Assembly (NCBI GenBank): GCA_020049495.1
Contig: JAIFKU010000038.1
Coordinates: 1-62,908, forward strand
Origin: Accumulibacter sp.
GTDB taxonomy: Bacteria; Pseudomonadota; Gammaproteobacteria; Burkholderiales; Rhodocyclaceae
Direction of reading: 5' to 3'
DNA length: 62,908 bases
Notes under the pieces: generated by a model
Seen by the model: only the letters and a program-made list of their open reading frames with translations
What the model was told of the DNA's origin: nothing
Databases searched by the model: none
Part shown: positions 62,771 to 62,908 of the stretch, one piece after another
How positions within the stretch are numbered: position 1 is the first letter of the stretch
How the letters are laid out: every line of letters begins with the position of its first letter
Translations under genes and position numbers: made by a program

Positions 62771-62908
62771 TTTGACTCTCCATAACCGGGTTTTAAATTC
62801 CGCTTCAAACTGCAATGAACCTAAAAACCGTAGTTACCAAATTCCAACTGCATTATTTTTGAGAAGCCGATACGCAGGAGGTGGAGCGATACCTGCGAGG
62901 ACGTGCTT
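62771..62908. other. Upstream region of the primase, to window end
   Basis: AT-richer than its surroundings, consistent with a promoter for the primase-helicase-integrase run. No gene or clear promoter could be assigned; the element continues beyond the window. Confidence 0.4.

Overview
The window looks like a chromosomal stretch of a Gram-negative betaproteobacterium, most likely Rhodocyclales-like. By eye it is about 60% GC. The evidence is a betaproteobacterial-type gshA-gshB pair, a metX-metW pair, a mannose-type EIIA/HPr/EI phosphotransferase set without a sugar permease, a complete System I cytochrome c maturation operon, TRAP transporters, and small dispersed palindromic repeats. No tRNA or rRNA gene and no CRISPR array was seen.

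Layout from left to right. (1) 1-1611: a hipBA toxin-antitoxin module with a well-formed operator/promoter region. (2) 1646-5801: a decayed sugar-acid island, made of a frameshifted idonate-type dehydrogenase, an intact methylmalonate-semialdehyde-type dehydrogenase and a doubly damaged transaldolase. (3) 6097-7464: a small envelope/stress operon (DUF883, YqjE, YqjK and a short membrane protein). (4) 7472-18592, minus strand: housekeeping genes for a SMUG1-type uracil glycosylase, AmpG, MetW, MetX, EI, HPr, EIIA, ApbE, GshB, GshA, and an orphan N6-adenine methylase. (5) 18768-21196, plus strand: PanE, PhzF and an AT-rich DUF1349 gene. (6) 21203-33731, minus strand: a long catabolic island read from a PrpR-type sigma-54 activator through dctPQM, a zinc dehydrogenase, split transketolase and glycerate kinase to RraA and a PanE-like gene. 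Its distal end is a graveyard of broken genes. (7) 33937-42661: two ABC-F ATPases, an acyltransferase, ThrH, PurU and a chemoreceptor. (8) 43212-50402: ccmABCDEFGHI. (9) 50448-57982: an O-methyltransferase, an intact tetronate-type catabolic cluster (RpiB-like, racemase, TIM-barrel isomerase, erythronate-type dehydrogenase, divergent LysR regulator), an HD-GYP protein and an EamA exporter. (10) 58290-62908: one end of an integrated element with tyrosine integrase, SF3-type helicase and archaeo-eukaryotic-type primase.

How the parts fit. The sigma-54 activator, a TGG-N11-GC promoter with -24/-12 spacing, and two phased palindromes form a textbook enhancer arrangement for the TRAP/transketolase operon. 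The TRAP binding protein keeps the carboxylate-binding arginine, so the substrate is probably a sugar acid or other hydroxy acid. Downstream genes of that operon and of the 1.6-5.8 kb island carry frameshifts, a 67-bp tandem duplication and recombination scars, while the housekeeping genes are all intact. This points to real decay of accessory catabolism rather than general sequence error. The 51-54.6 kb cluster is intact and has its own LysR-type operator, so it may be the working sugar-acid route.

The observations most worth following up are the sigma-54 enhancer/promoter pair, the hipBA double operator with a possible leaderless start, the glycerate-kinase/TfoX/LysR mosaic with the 67-bp duplication beside it, the metX leader hairpins, the incomplete tetronate cluster, and the multi-frame open region beside the integrase.
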